Source: Mesostigma viride (Eukaryota; Streptophyta; Mesostigmatophyceae; Mesostigmatales; Mesostigmataceae). From it: a stretch of DNA of 31,589 bases. Shown here piece by piece: positions 19,264-28,286 of this stretch (its first letter is position 1; every line of letters starts with the position of its first letter). The position numbers and the translations under genes were made by a program. The stretch spans positions 1 to 31,589 of the forward strand of contig RPFO01001810.1 of NCBI GenBank assembly GCA_009746045.1. Direction: 5' to 3'. The notes below the pieces were generated by a model. The model had not been told where the DNA came from, did not search any database, and worked only from the letters and a program-made list of their open reading frames with translations.

Positions 19264-20109
19264 CTAGATAGCGAAACGTGATACTAGACTAGTCCTCCTC
19301 GACGTCTTGATGACCCTCGTGTTCCCCTTCTTGCGTCTGGGCCGGTCCTCGTCGCTCTCGTCGTCGCTCGACGCGGCCGAGTCGTAATGCGTCTCGCCGT
19401 ACTTCCAGAACGGACGGGATCCGATGCGGAACCCTTCCCGCGGAGTGGCCTTGTACCAGAAGATGACGTCCTCGATCTTGTTCGAGTTGCTCGTGTGGTC
19501 CACCACAAGACACTCGTGTCCCTGCGTGCACTGGTCGAGGATCTCGCAGAAACTCTCGAACGTCGGGATGACGCCGAAGAAGTTGCGATACAGTCTCTCG
19601 CGGTTCATGATGATGTGCTCCTTCAGCGCGAACACGAAGTCCACGTTGCTGCGGATGTCCGGCGTCACGTCCATCGAGTACTGCGAGATGAACAGGAGGA
19701 AGATCCCCATGTGTCTCCCGTTCATGGCGATCTCGCGGATGCACGGGTCCCGCATGACGCTCCGGTCGTAGACGCAATCGTCCAACACCACGAAACAGTT
19801 GCCCGCCTGGCCCGTCCGCGCCTGCTTCTTCTGCGCCCGGATCAGCGCTTTCAACGCGGGACGGTCGAACTTGTTGTACACGAACAGCGAAGGGACGAAG
19901 TTCTGCCAGTGACGGTTCGCGCCCTCCGTCCCGGACATGACGATGCCCGAGGGGATGTGCCGCTTGTAGTACATGATGTCCGTCGCGAGCGTGGTCTTGC
20001 CCCCGCCGCGTTTGGACACGATGCACACGACCGCCGCGTCCCCGATCCGGTCGGGGTTGAACCGCCGCAATTTCACCTCCCGCATCTCCGTGCTCGTGGT
20101 CGTGGCCAT
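19264..20109 (-). CDS. A32-type genome packaging ATPase
   Basis: FtsK/HerA-superfamily ATPase that pumps viral DNA into the capsid, a core gene of these viruses (vaccinia A32 family). It is an intact 281-residue frame from the ATG at 20107-20109. Walker A is VSKRGGGKTTLATD (residues about 31-44), Walker B is CFVVLDDC (about 105-112), and IFLLFISQYSMDVTPDIRSN (about 136-155) carries the conserved sensor Gln of ISQ. Further family blocks are DFVFALKEHIIMNRERLYRN and WYKATPREGFRIGSRPFWKY. The C-terminus adds an acidic/serine stretch (SAASSDDESDEDRPRRKKG) typical of disordered viral tails. It lies downstream of the JAMM-like gene on the same strand (98-bp gap) and converges with MCP-D. Confidence 0.97.
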   Translation of the reverse strand: MATTTSTEMREVKLRRFNPDRIGDAAVVCIVSKRGGGKTTLATDIMYYKRHIPSGIVMSGTEGANRHWQNFVPSLFVYNKFDRPALKALIRAQKKQARTGQAGNCFVVLDDCVYDRSVMRDPCIREIAMNGRHMGIFLLFISQYSMDVTPDIRSNVDFVFALKEHIIMNRERLYRNFFGVIPTFESFCEILDQCTQGHECLVVDHTSNSNKIEDVIFWYKATPREGFRIGSRPFWKYGETHYDSAASSDDESDEDRPRRKKGNTRVIKTSRRTSLVSRFAI

Positions 20110-20207
20110 GCTCGCGACTCGCTCGAATCACGCGGACGCGCGCGGTGCGCGCACTGCATACTAATGCACGCGGAAATCCGGCGACCGGACAGGACGTGCG
20201 CATCCGT

Positions 20208-20899
20208 TCACGCGGCGGCCGGCCCGGTCGACGTGACGACGGTCACCACGGGCTGGGCCGGCAAGCGGTAGAACGCGGCGTCCAGACCCACCCTTTTCGC
20301 CAGAACCCGCCATCGCGTCTCGTGCCATCGCTCGACCGCGTCGCGGTCCTTCGACGTGCGCGTCGCGTCGTACCGTACTCCGAACTCCTCCTGCAGCGCC
20401 TCGAACTTCTTGACGATCGATCGGGCGACGTCCGTCTGCGACCCGTCCCGTATCCGCGCGACGAGTCCCGGGGTCAATCGGACGACGAAACACCCTTGGG
20501 ACGTGAACACGAAATGCGCGAGGTTGTCGGTGGTCGCGTCCTTCAGCATGACGTCGACGTCCGTCGAGCTCGGGGAAGCGAGCGAGCATTCCTTCATCCC
20601 GCATCCGAGCGGGTGCGTGTGCCATTCGAAAAGCCCGTGCGGGATCTTCACGTGGTTCCCGCCTCCCAGTTTCGCCGTCTGGTCGATTCTCAAACACCCG
20701 GCCACGGGGTCGGGACGAACGTGCCGCCGAGCTCGCGACCCGTCTTCAGACTCGCGCGAACGGTCTCCAGCGCGTCGGGAGCGAGTCTCCACGACACCCG
20801 GCGGACGCTCGGACCGATGCGCGCGACCGGCTTCGGAACGCGCACGTGCATGACTTTCGTCCCGTCCGGCCATATGACGGTCTCGACTCCGTTCGACAT
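20208..20899 (-). CDS. JAMM/MPN metalloprotease-like protein (one frameshift)
   Basis: The core motif is FEWHTHPLGC followed 11 residues later by SPSSTDVD, matching the JAMM/MPN+ zinc signature HxHP...SxxD of deubiquitinase- and RadC-like metallopeptidases. The enzyme could remove ubiquitin-like tags or process a virion precursor; the substrate is unknown. The N-terminal frame starts at the ATG at 20897-20899 (MSNGVETVIWPDGTKVMHVR) after TATAC at 20921-20925 (read on the minus strand), and ends GRELGGTFVP. The second frame starts DPVAGCLRIDQTAKLGGGNH and runs through the motif, VFTSQGCFVVRLTPGLV and a helical tail to the stop at 20208. The switch is in the C/G runs at 20706-20714 and fits one missing base. 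The glutamate that completes the active site should lie in the N-terminal part; I cannot point to it confidently. Confidence 0.72.
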
Positions 20900-20971
20900 G
20901 GGACGCGGTAGGACGTCGCCGTATATCAAGTAACACCCTTTTTGTTCGCGCCGACGTCGCCGCCGAGACGT

Positions 20972-21889
20972 CTAAAACTCCTCGTCCTCGATCTCGTCCT
21001 CGACGTCGTCCCCGCGTCCGTCGTCCGCGTCCAGGTAGTCGTCCAAGTCCCCGGCGTCCCCGGACACCCCCCTGTCCCTCTGTCCGCCGCCGCCGCTGCC
21101 ACCCGAGACCGCGGACTTGCGTTTGGACAGCTTGACGGACTTGGTGACCTCGTCCGCGTCCACGTCCACCTCTCCCTCCCCTTCCGTGGTCACCCCGCGC
21201 GAAGACCCGCCCCCGCCGCCGTCCGCGCACGACGCCGCGCCGCCGGACTTGAACGAGTCCTTGGACAAGATGTCGCCCATGTACTCCTTGAGGATGTCGT
21301 CGATGGGCATGAGTCGGTGCAGCGCGTTCTTCACGCTCTCGGACACCGACTTGAGAACCGCGCGGCGCTTGAGTTTGAACGTCCCGTCTTCGAGCGCGTC
21401 CACGAAATGGTCGAGGTCGTCCACGACGTCCAGCGCCACGCCTTTCAGCACCATGTGGACGAACCGTTCCGGCGCCGGGACCTTGACCTTCATCTTGTCG
21501 TTCTTGTTCTTGGACATGCGGATGGACGCCAGGATCATGCTCGTGCACACGAAGTAGGCTTTCAGCAGCTCCTTCAGGTACGGCATGGTCTGCGACACCT
21601 GTTTGGTCTCCTCCTCGATGATGTCCTGGTTCCAGGTGGGGATCTCCTCCAGGAGACGGACGAAACAGTCCATCGCGTCCATTTCCTGGTCGCGGGCCAC
21701 GTTCATGGCGTCCGTCAGCACGTTCTTCAGCGCGTCGAACGCGGGGTTCAAGAACCCGCGTTCCAGCTGGTCGACGTACTCCTTTTTGCTGTCCACCAAC
21801 ACGTTGGTGTCCACCATCGGCTCGTCGTCGCAAGTCGGGTTAGACGGGGCCGCGTCCGTCGCCGCCGCGTTCGGGGTCTTGCGGGCCAT
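20972..21889 (-). CDS. Conserved NCLDV protein of unknown function (305 aa)
   Basis: Starts at the ATG at 21887-21889 (MARKTPNAAATDAAP); the frame is open further upstream, but that part overlaps the neighbouring gene and has a shadow composition. The core (about 40-230) has VDSKKEYVDQLERGFLNPAF, FVRLLEEIPTWNQDIIEEET, KAYFVCTSMILASIRMSKNK, PAPERFVHMVLKGVALDVVD and HRLMPIDDILKEYMGD. This pattern (KKEY at the start, IP.WN, MLPI..IL.EYLGD at the end) is what I know from an uncharacterised family widespread in mimi-, phycodna- and marseilleviruses, which I believe is DUF5764; the name needs a profile search. The tail is Gly/Ser-rich then strongly acidic (DDYLDADDGRGDDVEDEIED) and probably disordered. 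Intact frame. Confidence 0.75.
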   Translation of the reverse strand: MARKTPNAAATDAAPSNPTCDDEPMVDTNVLVDSKKEYVDQLERGFLNPAFDALKNVLTDAMNVARDQEMDAMDCFVRLLEEIPTWNQDIIEEETKQVSQTMPYLKELLKAYFVCTSMILASIRMSKNKNDKMKVKVPAPERFVHMVLKGVALDVVDDLDHFVDALEDGTFKLKRRAVLKSVSESVKNALHRLMPIDDILKEYMGDILSKDSFKSGGAASCADGGGGGSSRGVTTEGEGEVDVDADEVTKSVKLSKRKSAVSGGSGGGGQRDRGVSGDAGDLDDYLDADDGRGDDVEDEIEDEEF

Positions 21890-21912
21890 GGCGATCCGAT
21901 GACAGTCATCTA

Positions 21913-22230
21913 TTATCCGCGGATATCTTTCCGCGCGGGCTGAACGAATCTCGCCCTCGCGCCCGCCCACTTCAGTCTCAACCGATCGACCTCCGCCTGC
22001 ACCACGTCCATCATGCTCGCGACCCGATCCAATTCCGCCAGTCGTCGCGCGCACGCGTCGTCGGGGTCGTGGACGTCCGTCCGGACCGCCGTCGCCGCGT
22101 GTACCGTGGACACGGGCACGTCCCGCTCGCCTAACCATTCGCGAAGTTCGCGTTCCTCGCGTCGGAGGTCGGAAATCCTAGTGGTGATCTCGAAACGTTT
22201 GCGTTTGTACTCTTCGTGGGTTAATTCCAT
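21913..22230 (-). CDS. Small coiled-coil protein (105 aa)
   Basis: Intact frame from the ATG at 22228-22230. Residues about 1-35 (LTHEEYKRKRFEITTRISDL, then RREERELREWLGE) and about 62-95 (ARRLAELDRVASMMDVVQAE, then VDRLRLKWAGARARF) are charged heptad-like helices, so the protein is probably an elongated coiled coil. The start lies next to an AT-rich stretch (TCCTTAATAAA directly before ATG). It is followed on the same strand by the conserved protein starting at 21889, a 23-bp gap, so that gene's promoter must overlap this 3' end. No family is recognised. Confidence 0.7.
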   Translation of the reverse strand: MELTHEEYKRKRFEITTRISDLRREERELREWLGERDVPVSTVHAATAVRTDVHDPDDACARRLAELDRVASMMDVVQAEVDRLRLKWAGARARFVQPARKDIRG

Positions 22231-22318
22231 TTTATTAAGGATTCATCGCATAATAACGCATCAACAAAAAAAGGGGGGCCGTGACGCGCCTTCTACCGCG
22301 CGTATCGCTACCTACGAA

Positions 22319-22920
22319 TCAAAGCAACAGACGGATGATGAAGAAGGTGAGAACCCCCGCGGCGAGTCCGATCGATCGGATGCGGACGTCGCTCAATTGG
22401 CCGTCCGGGTCCTTGAACCAGGACGGGACGCGGGAGGGGAGGAACCGCATGACGCACACGGCGGCGGCCACTCCTCCCGCCGCGGGCCACACGATCGTGG
22501 TCGACGCGGACCGGCGAGTGTACTGCTCGTGGGCGTGCGCGGAGGACGCGATCGCGCCGGTTTTTCCTGGCGCGGCTGGGACAGCGCCGGCTCGTACGCT
22601 GCGAGAACGAGCGGCGGAAAGTCGGGAAGCGGACTCGCTTCCGGACACTTCGCTCGCGGACATCCTTCCTCTTCGTAGAAGGACCCCTCGGGAGTCGGAT
22701 CCGCCCCCTCAGCAACGCCGACGGAGGCGGTGGAGGCGGCGAGGACCGGGGCCGAGGCGCGGACGACGGCGCGGCCGACGGGAATCACAGGTCCGCGCGC
22801 GGCGCGGACGGACGGGATCGCGGACGAAGACACGGGCGCGGTCGCGGTCGTTGACGGGACGCCGGCGGCGTTGGCCGCGCGCAGACGTCTGGCGATCCCT
22901 GTCAAGTTCGTGGTCGCCAT
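22319..22920 (-). CDS. Ala-rich membrane protein (one frameshift)
   Basis: Begins at the ATG at 22918-22920 (MATTNLTGIARRLRAANAAG) and has an Ala/Val/Pro-rich, probably disordered region, then EGSFYEEEGCPRAKCPEASP and PDFPPLVLAAYEPALSQP. The second frame holds IASSAHAHEQYTRRSASTT and two hydrophobic segments, VWPAAGGVAAAVCVMRFLP and IRSIGLAAGVLTFFIIRLLL, ending at the C-terminus. This suggests a tail-anchored or hairpin membrane protein, perhaps of the inner virion membrane (inference). The switch is at a T5 run (22561-22565) and fits one missing base. Upstream, an A5 run, TGTGG and then ACATACG, about 10 nt before ATG, resemble the region before MCP-A. No family is recognised. Confidence 0.6.
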
Positions 22921-23002
22921 GGGTCGTCGTATGTAATTGCGCCACATTTTTGCGTTCGCGGACGAGACGCACGGCGGATCGGCCGGTCCGATGGATCACG
23001 GA

Positions 23003-23659
23003 TCAGTCGTAGTTGTCCATCTCGGGACGATCGAGATCCCACTTCTCGGGCCGGAGGGGATCGACGACGGCCGCGACGGCATCGTGCGAGTCGCGGTAGG
23101 CGGACGCGGACGCGGACGGACCGGCCGTCCCGTCTTCTTCCGCCCCGTCTCGGACGTCGGATGTAGGACGGAGCGGGGCGAAGAAGTCCGTGTCGGTGAT
23201 GGTGTTGCGGTGTTTCGCGCGCAACACGGCGTCGTAGCAGGCGTGGTGATAGAACCACACGACGCTGTAGAACCCCTCGGACTTCACGAGTTCGGTCTTG
23301 TGCGCGGGCATGATACCACGACACGTGGCGCATCGCGTCCACCCGCGATGGGGATTGGTGTCGCTGCACGTGGAGTACAGCGGCTCTCCGCGCAAGGCGG
23401 CGATCCCGCGGACTTCGAAGTCCGCCTGGACGCGTTTCTCGTCCTCCGTCAGTTCGAGCAGAGGACGACGGACGTCCTGGAACACCGCGAACATCACCTG
23501 GCCCTTGCCGACGTACACGGCCTTATCCTCGAGCCTCTCGTTTCTGCGGGCGATCATCTTGGCCAATCGGAGATCGGCGCGCTTGCTGGCGTCTGTAAAC
23601 CACTGGGCGCGCTTCAACGCGGACGGGTCGACGCACGCGAGGGACTCGAAATCCTCCAT
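23003..23659 (-). CDS. Putative zinc-binding protein (218 aa)
   Basis: Intact frame from the ATG at 23657-23659 (MEDFESLACVDPSALKRAQW). The centre has CATCRGIM (Cys at about 110 and 113) and, 24 residues later, WFYHHACYDAVL (His 138/139, Cys 141). This CxxC...HxxC-like array, with a Trp/Phe-Tyr-His-His-Cys core, resembles a treble-clef or PARP-type zinc finger that binds nucleic acid. Helical charged sequence precedes it (RADLRLAKMIARRNERLEDK) and a Ser/Ala/Asp-rich tail follows. A same-strand gap of about 170 bp separates it from the basic-tailed gene upstream. The zinc site is a reading of the sequence; the family is not identified. Confidence 0.72.
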   Translation of the reverse strand: MEDFESLACVDPSALKRAQWFTDASKRADLRLAKMIARRNERLEDKAVYVGKGQVMFAVFQDVRRPLLELTEDEKRVQADFEVRGIAALRGEPLYSTCSDTNPHRGWTRCATCRGIMPAHKTELVKSEGFYSVVWFYHHACYDAVLRAKHRNTITDTDFFAPLRPTSDVRDGAEEDGTAGPSASASAYRDSHDAVAAVVDPLRPEKWDLDRPEMDNYD

Positions 23660-23830
23660 GTTCGGGGCGGACGTGTGGGACGTCCTTCGCGTCAGACGGA
23701 GTTACACGGAATCGGATGGGACGCGGTCGTCGAGGATCGACAAGACGATGCGTCTTCTTCCGGGTCTCGGATCTTTTCAAGACGCGGGAGAACGCGGAGG
23801 ATGTACGGACGCGTCGAGACGACGCGGCGC

Positions 23831-25645
23831 TTACCGACGCGCGGCGGTCTTGCGACGGGTCGTGCGCTTGGCGGCGGTGCGCTTGGCGGAGGCGGCGGGA
23901 CGACGGACGCCGGTGCGCTTGGCGGCGGACGGGCGACGACGGGTCCCGGTCGTGCGACGTTTCTTCGGGGCTCCAGCGACGGGAGCGGATCCACTTGCGG
24001 GGGGGGCGCGCTTGGCCGGACGACGACGACGCGCGCCGGCGGTGGTCTTGCGGGGACGAGCGGCGGGACGACGATGACGGTGACGACTGGCGAACCCGGG
24101 GTGGTCGAAGGTCGGGAGGGGACCGGTGGGCATGTACTCGGTCGCGCCGCTCATGACGTCCTTGATGTTCTTGCGCTTCTGACAGAACGGTCCGACCCTG
24201 GCCTCGGGGTTCTCGACCCACGTGCCGTCCGCGGCGCGGATGTACGGATCCACGACCCTCGCGCGAATCCCCGATGGGTCGCGCGTCCACTTGGAGGCAT
24301 CCGCATCCCATCCAGCCGGATGGATCCCTGTCGTAATAGACTTGTGCGGATCCCGAAGGACAAGCAGGCTGAGGGACGCCCGAAAGACGGTAATCCGCCG
24401 ACAATAGAGTATTGAAAAAGTCATTTGGTTTACCCGAACTACCGTCGATAAGATTAAGCGCCCCGTTATTCGTCCACCATTGGTCGATGTTGTTCAGGAT
24501 CGACGTCCGCAAACGATTGAAAGCGATGATATCGCGCTTCACGAACTGGTAAATGCTGTTCAGGATGTGAGGCGCGCCTCCGAGACGCATCGGGTTTTCA
24601 TAACTCTTCGCTTTGTCGTCCAGCACGGGTACAGTACCACCTGCTCCCAGCGCCAGCTCGTTCGCCTTGGTTTGATCCTCGAAGTAATAACGATTTTTCG
24701 CCTGTCTGGCGTTGAGCAAGTCGACGTTGATGGAGGGAGGTGCGTCGACACCTAACACGGATAGTCTTTCGCGATGTTTCATGGACAAACGAGACGCGTC
24801 GATAGAAGGCGATGCCAGTTGCTGCAAAAGTTTGGCCGGACGCTGTCGTCCGACGCATGACCGCCCAACAACAGATTATACGTGGGCAGGTTTTCCGGTC
24901 GTAGCCAATAAGCACTAATCTCTGTCACGCCGTTTGCTATCCCTGACGACGGGATCTTGTGCGACTTTTTAGGGGCGGCTGCAGCCATATCATCGAGCGC
25001 ATCGATTTGTGCCATCGTCGTAGGCGGGATTCGATGCATGTACACGAGGGCGTTACCCAGTTCTGCCGTTCTCCCGACGATGTTGAATTTCGCAGCCGTG
25101 GGCTTTGGATTCTCTCTCTGGAAGACGTTCTCATAAGGCACTTTGTCACCACCACCAGGCCAGCCGCCGACAGGTTCAAACGATTTCACGTACGCATCTT
25201 TCTCCTTCTCCCAATCCGCTACTGCGGTTGCTAGTGCGGCTACTTTGTCCAACTTAGGGATCGCCTTTTCCGTCGCGACGAACCCGCGGAGAGCGTTGAC
25301 CAACTTCGCCATCTCGGCGCGATCGACCTCCAACAACGACGAATCGGTCGCCCTCCGAACGCGCTCGTTGATATCGCGCATCAGACTGCCCAAGATGTCG
25401 TAGATGTACACGGACGCGACGAATCCTTGCAGTTTCTTGAGCAAATCGCTCTTCTCCACGATGTTCTGTTTGTACAGTCCCGCCTCCTCGACCACGAACT
25501 TGATGCCCGGGATGTAGGTCCTGAGTTTCTGGAGTTCGTACGGCGTGAAGATCTTGGACGCGAAATCGTTGATCCGCTGCTGCGCCTGCGCCGAACGCAC
25601 GGTCGGCGTGGCGTTGCTCGAATACATCGGGTACGTGGACGTCAT
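23831..25645 (-). CDS. Large probable virion protein with histone-like basic tail (two frameshifts)
   Basis: Starts at the ATG at 25643-25645 (MTSTYPMYSSNATPTVRSAQ). The N-terminal part (to about 24835) is helical: LVNALRGFVATEKAIPKLDK, GGDKVPYENVFQRENPKPTA. The middle part (frame 24827) has NARQAKNRYYFEDQTKANEL, RLGGAPHILNSIYQFVKRDI and NNIDQWWTNNGALNLIDGSS. The last part (frame 24424) has GWDADASKWTRDPSGIRARV, a Cys-containing block, then about 70 residues almost entirely Arg, Lys, Ala, Pro and Thr with AKRT/RRP repeats, resembling linker-histone or protamine tails. Breaks lie near 24831-24833 (one lost base) and between 24305 and 24360 (one gained or two lost). From about 24420 to 25640 the sequence looks lower in GC with more A/T-ending codons than its neighbours. 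The last part could be a separate gene, but I see no good start codon. DNA condensation in the virion is an inference. Confidence 0.6.
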
Positions 25646-25666
25646 GGTTTCCTGGTATCACCCGGC

Positions 25667-25678
25667 GTGGTATACCAC
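25667..25678. promoter_or_regulatory. Palindromic TATAC promoter-like site
   Basis: Perfect 12-bp palindrome GTGGTATACCAC in the 49-bp gap between the end of the gene at 25695 and the ATG at 25645, next to an A7 run (forward strand). On the minus strand its TATAC lies about 24 nt before the start, as for other genes here. Confidence 0.45.
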
Positions 25679-25694
25679 TTCGCCGAGAAAAAAA

Positions 25695-27077
25695 TTATTG
25701 GATCGACTCCCCTTCCACTTGAACGCACGGGATGAAGTACGGGTTCTCCTCCAACGGGTCGTACACGCGCGCGATCGTCTCGCGATCGATGTCGTAACTC
25801 ACGTCGCCCTGCTTCATCCGCATGACCCGCTCCCCATCCCTTGACCCCTCTCCTTCCTCTCCTCGTTGTACTGCGCCATATCCGGCGCGCCCACGGCCAC
25901 GGCCGTCAACTGCGATCTGTCGAGGAGCGGGAACCGTCCGATCTGGAACGCGTCCTCCACCGCGTCGCGCGTCTGAGGGTACTCCCCTCCGGCATCACGG
26001 CGTCGAACGTCCGGTTCTCGAACAGATGCGTGTGTTCCTGGTCCTCGACGCGGTCGACCGACGTCACAAACTCCGAGTTAGGAACGCGCTGGACGCACGT
26101 CTTCACCCCCAACGGCTCGCGGACCTTGCCCCCGTCCGCGCGCCGAACTGGATGGCCTCCAACCCTCCGTCGCCCACGGGCGCCGGATGGGCTTCCAGCG
26201 CGTTCAAATGGTCCAACCGTTTCGGGTTGACGCGGTTACCCGTGACCTGCATGCGCGCCCACGTCGCCGGCGTGCCCTTGTCCATCGCGTCGGACACGTT
26301 CTCGCGCGTCGGGAGCACGGCCGCGCGTTCGGGCAACACGGACGTCGTCCACGTCCCGGCGTCCGACCGCATGCGATTGCCCGTCTCAAAGTCCGGGATC
26401 GGCGCGCGGTTCCGCGTGCCCGCTCTCAAGTGCGTCTGGACGCGGCCGTACGTCGTGATCGGCAGAGCGCCCGAATCGACGTGCGCCTGCTGCGGGTTGG
26501 GCCGGTTGACTCGCAACCGGTTCTCGGGCAACTCGTACCTCCTGTTCAAGATATCCGGCGCCAATCGCGCGTCGCGTTCCCGTTCGCCGTTGAACGCGCG
26601 CATCTTCTCGCCCTCGAATAACCTGTCGGGCCGCACGGGCCCCGTGACCTCTTCCCGCGCGACCGCGCCGCGTTCCATCGTCACCTGCGGTCCCACGATC
26701 CCGCGATACGTTCCGTCACTTGGCATGATCTTGTCCGTGTACCCGGCCGGATACGGCGCGCCTCCGGGCGCGTATCGGACGCCGTTCTCGTCCTCGACGG
26801 GCGGGCGGACGTGGAACGCGAACTGGTCCGTGTCCCTGGCTCGTCCCAACGCGTGCGTGGGGGCGGCGACGTACCCGGGCTCGCCCTCGCCGTACCCTCC
26901 TCGAGCCCCGAAGTTCGGGATCCCCGTGTACCCGAGCGTCGGGACTTCTCTGAACTCGTTCGGGTGTTCGGTGGCGACGGACGGGACGATCAAAGAGACG
27001 GAACTGGCGCGATACGAATCCCCCATGGGTCGAAACAGGTATCCGGCGAACGCCACGGCGGACATGACGGCGAGCAT
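25695..27077 (-). CDS. Membrane-anchored probable virion protein (three frameshifts)
   Basis: Begins at the ATG at 27075-27077; MLAVMSAVAFAGYLF is a short hydrophobic N-terminal anchor or signal. A long Pro/Gly/Arg/Asp-rich ectodomain-like region follows: VPTLGYTGIPNFGARGGYGE, DILNRRYELPENRLRVNRPN, LPERAAVLPTRENVSDAMDK. The frame changes near 26125, at the C4 run 25984-25987 and at the C4 run 25832-25835, each fitting one missing base. Later parts read CVQRVPNSEFVTSVDRVEDQ, YPQTRDAVEDAFQIGRFPLL and MKQGDVSYDIDRETIARVYD, with the stop at 25695-25697. Joined length is about 460 residues. N-terminal membrane anchors on long low-complexity proteins are common among virion membrane proteins of large DNA viruses; no specific family is recognised. 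Confidence 0.65.
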
Positions 27078-27157
27078 TCGTTCGTGCGCGGGATCCCACT
27101 ATACGTATCTCGCGACATAATATTGGGCGGACTCGACAGTCATATCCGCGGCCTCGA

Positions 27158-27505
27158 TCAGTAGCTGTACTTGTGCGCGCCCGTCGGTCGGAGGTTGGTC
27201 ATCAGTAGCTGGTCGTCCAATCGGCTGGACTCTTTCCTCAGCCTCGGCCACAGCGTGTTGAGGAACGGACTCGTGAATCGCTCGTCGGTGAGCAGCACCG
27301 TGTTCCCGTTCGCGGCGTTCACGCCTCCCCTCTTCCTCATGTCGTGGAGGGACGGGTCCATCCGCGCTCCCATCGAGAGGTTCCATTCCAGCTGGTCGGG
27401 CGTCACGGGGAACGTCCTGTTATTATCCAAGGCCGGGTCGAGATTCCTTCCGGTGGCTCGCTGCTGTTCGCCGAACACGCGGGACTCGATGAAGGCCGCG
27501 GCCAT
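27158..27505 (-). CDS. Small hypothetical protein (115 aa)
   Basis: Intact from the ATG at 27503-27505 (MAAAFIESRVFGEQQRATGR). The frame is open farther upstream to 27673, but that part overlaps the next gene's 3' end and has an Arg/Glu/Gly-rich shadow composition, so the downstream ATG is preferred. Contains PVTPDQLEWNLSMGARMDPS, NTVLLTDERFTSPFLNTLWP and ends RPTGAHKYSY. No transmembrane segment. It sits in a run of small same-strand genes that may be cotranscribed. Unknown family. Confidence 0.65.
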   Translation of the reverse strand: MAAAFIESRVFGEQQRATGRNLDPALDNNRTFPVTPDQLEWNLSMGARMDPSLHDMRKRGGVNAANGNTVLLTDERFTSPFLNTLWPRLRKESSRLDDQLLMTNLRPTGAHKYSY

Positions 27506-27546
27506 TCGCGAGCGTGCGGGTGTGTATACCCATACACGGGAGAATT

Positions 27547-27903
27547 TTACGACGCCGCGAACCCGAAAAGACCCTTTCGCGTTTTCTTCGACAAGGCCTT
27601 CCTCTCGGCCCTCGCCCCGTCGGCCTGTTTCTTCATGGCGTGCACCCACCACGCGCTCGCCGTGTCCTTCCAATACCGCCCGGTCCGCGCTTCTATCCTG
27701 TCGATGCGTTCCCGAACGCGCGCGTCGCTGTCGGCGATCTGCGCGTCCAGAACCGCCATCCGCTCCTCGGCGCTTTCTCGCAAGGCCCTCCTGACACTCG
27801 AATCGCCGGCGTACCGGACGGCGAACAGGGCGAGAAGGGCGACGAGAGACGCGAAGATGGCGACCGCGTGCAATGGATTCATGGAACCGATGGTGTAGTA
27901 CAT
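27547..27903 (-). CDS. Small membrane-anchored coiled-coil protein (118 aa or 111 aa)
   Basis: From the ATG at 27901-27903, or from a second in-frame ATG at 27880-27882 (MNPLHAVAIFASLVALLALF). The second start would give a hydrophobic anchor directly at the N-terminus and leave an upstream A/T run and GTACAT-like site at a normal distance. After the transmembrane segment, about 60 residues of charged heptads follow (RALRESAEERMAVLDAQIAD, ARVRERIDRIEARTG), then ASAWWVHAMKKQADG and a Lys/Arg-rich tail. The topology is that of a type II single-pass protein with a coiled-coil stalk, as in several virion membrane proteins. The family is unknown. Confidence 0.68.
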   Translation of the reverse strand: MYYTIGSMNPLHAVAIFASLVALLALFAVRYAGDSSVRRALRESAEERMAVLDAQIADSDARVRERIDRIEARTGRYWKDTASAWWVHAMKKQADGARAERKALSKKTRKGLFGFAAS

Positions 27904-27924
27904 GTAACGGCGAAAAAAACGGAC

Positions 27925-28142
27925 CTACGACCCGCCGACCCCGACGTCTTCGGGAGGCCGGACGGCCATTCCGAATGGTTCATGACGAACGCGGGGTACG
28001 GCACGACCCTGCGCACCATCCACCTGGTCAAGGGGAGCGACCGCGACGTCTCCAGGTACGCTCGCACCCGCCCGGTCTCGGCCACGGTGGACGCCAATAT
28101 GAAGAGTAACAACAATACCGCGATCGGGTTCGCGTACTGCAT
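27925..28142 (-). CDS. Small membrane protein (about 72 aa, probable frameshift near the end)
   Basis: Starts at the ATG at 28140-28142 (MQYANPIAVLLLLFILASTV), which follows a TATATC on the minus strand; an upstream TTG start would consume that site. A single N-terminal hydrophobic helix is followed by RVRAYLETSRSLPLTRWMVR and RVVPYPAFVMNHSEWPSG. The uninterrupted frame runs to 27879 across an A/T run and into the next gene's start, which is unlikely. A neighbouring frame reads PPEDVGVGGS and stops at 27925-27927, fitting one missing base near 27955. Probably a small type II or signal-anchored protein of the virion membrane (inference). Confidence 0.55.
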
Positions 28143-28286
28143 GGACACACTGTCAGGGATATACAAAGTCTCGCGAGAAAAAAGACGGAATTCGTATTAT
28201 ATTGCATTATTTACCACGGAAAGGTACGCCGCGCGATCGCGCTATCTAACGAATAAGATGAGTCGTAACTGAGAAACCCTTTACTT

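Noticed and set aside
22393-23012. Plus-strand ORFs opposite the membrane and zinc-binding protein genes
   Set aside because: Arg/Gly/Asp-rich shadows; the minus strand has transmembrane segments, a zinc motif and better codon bias.
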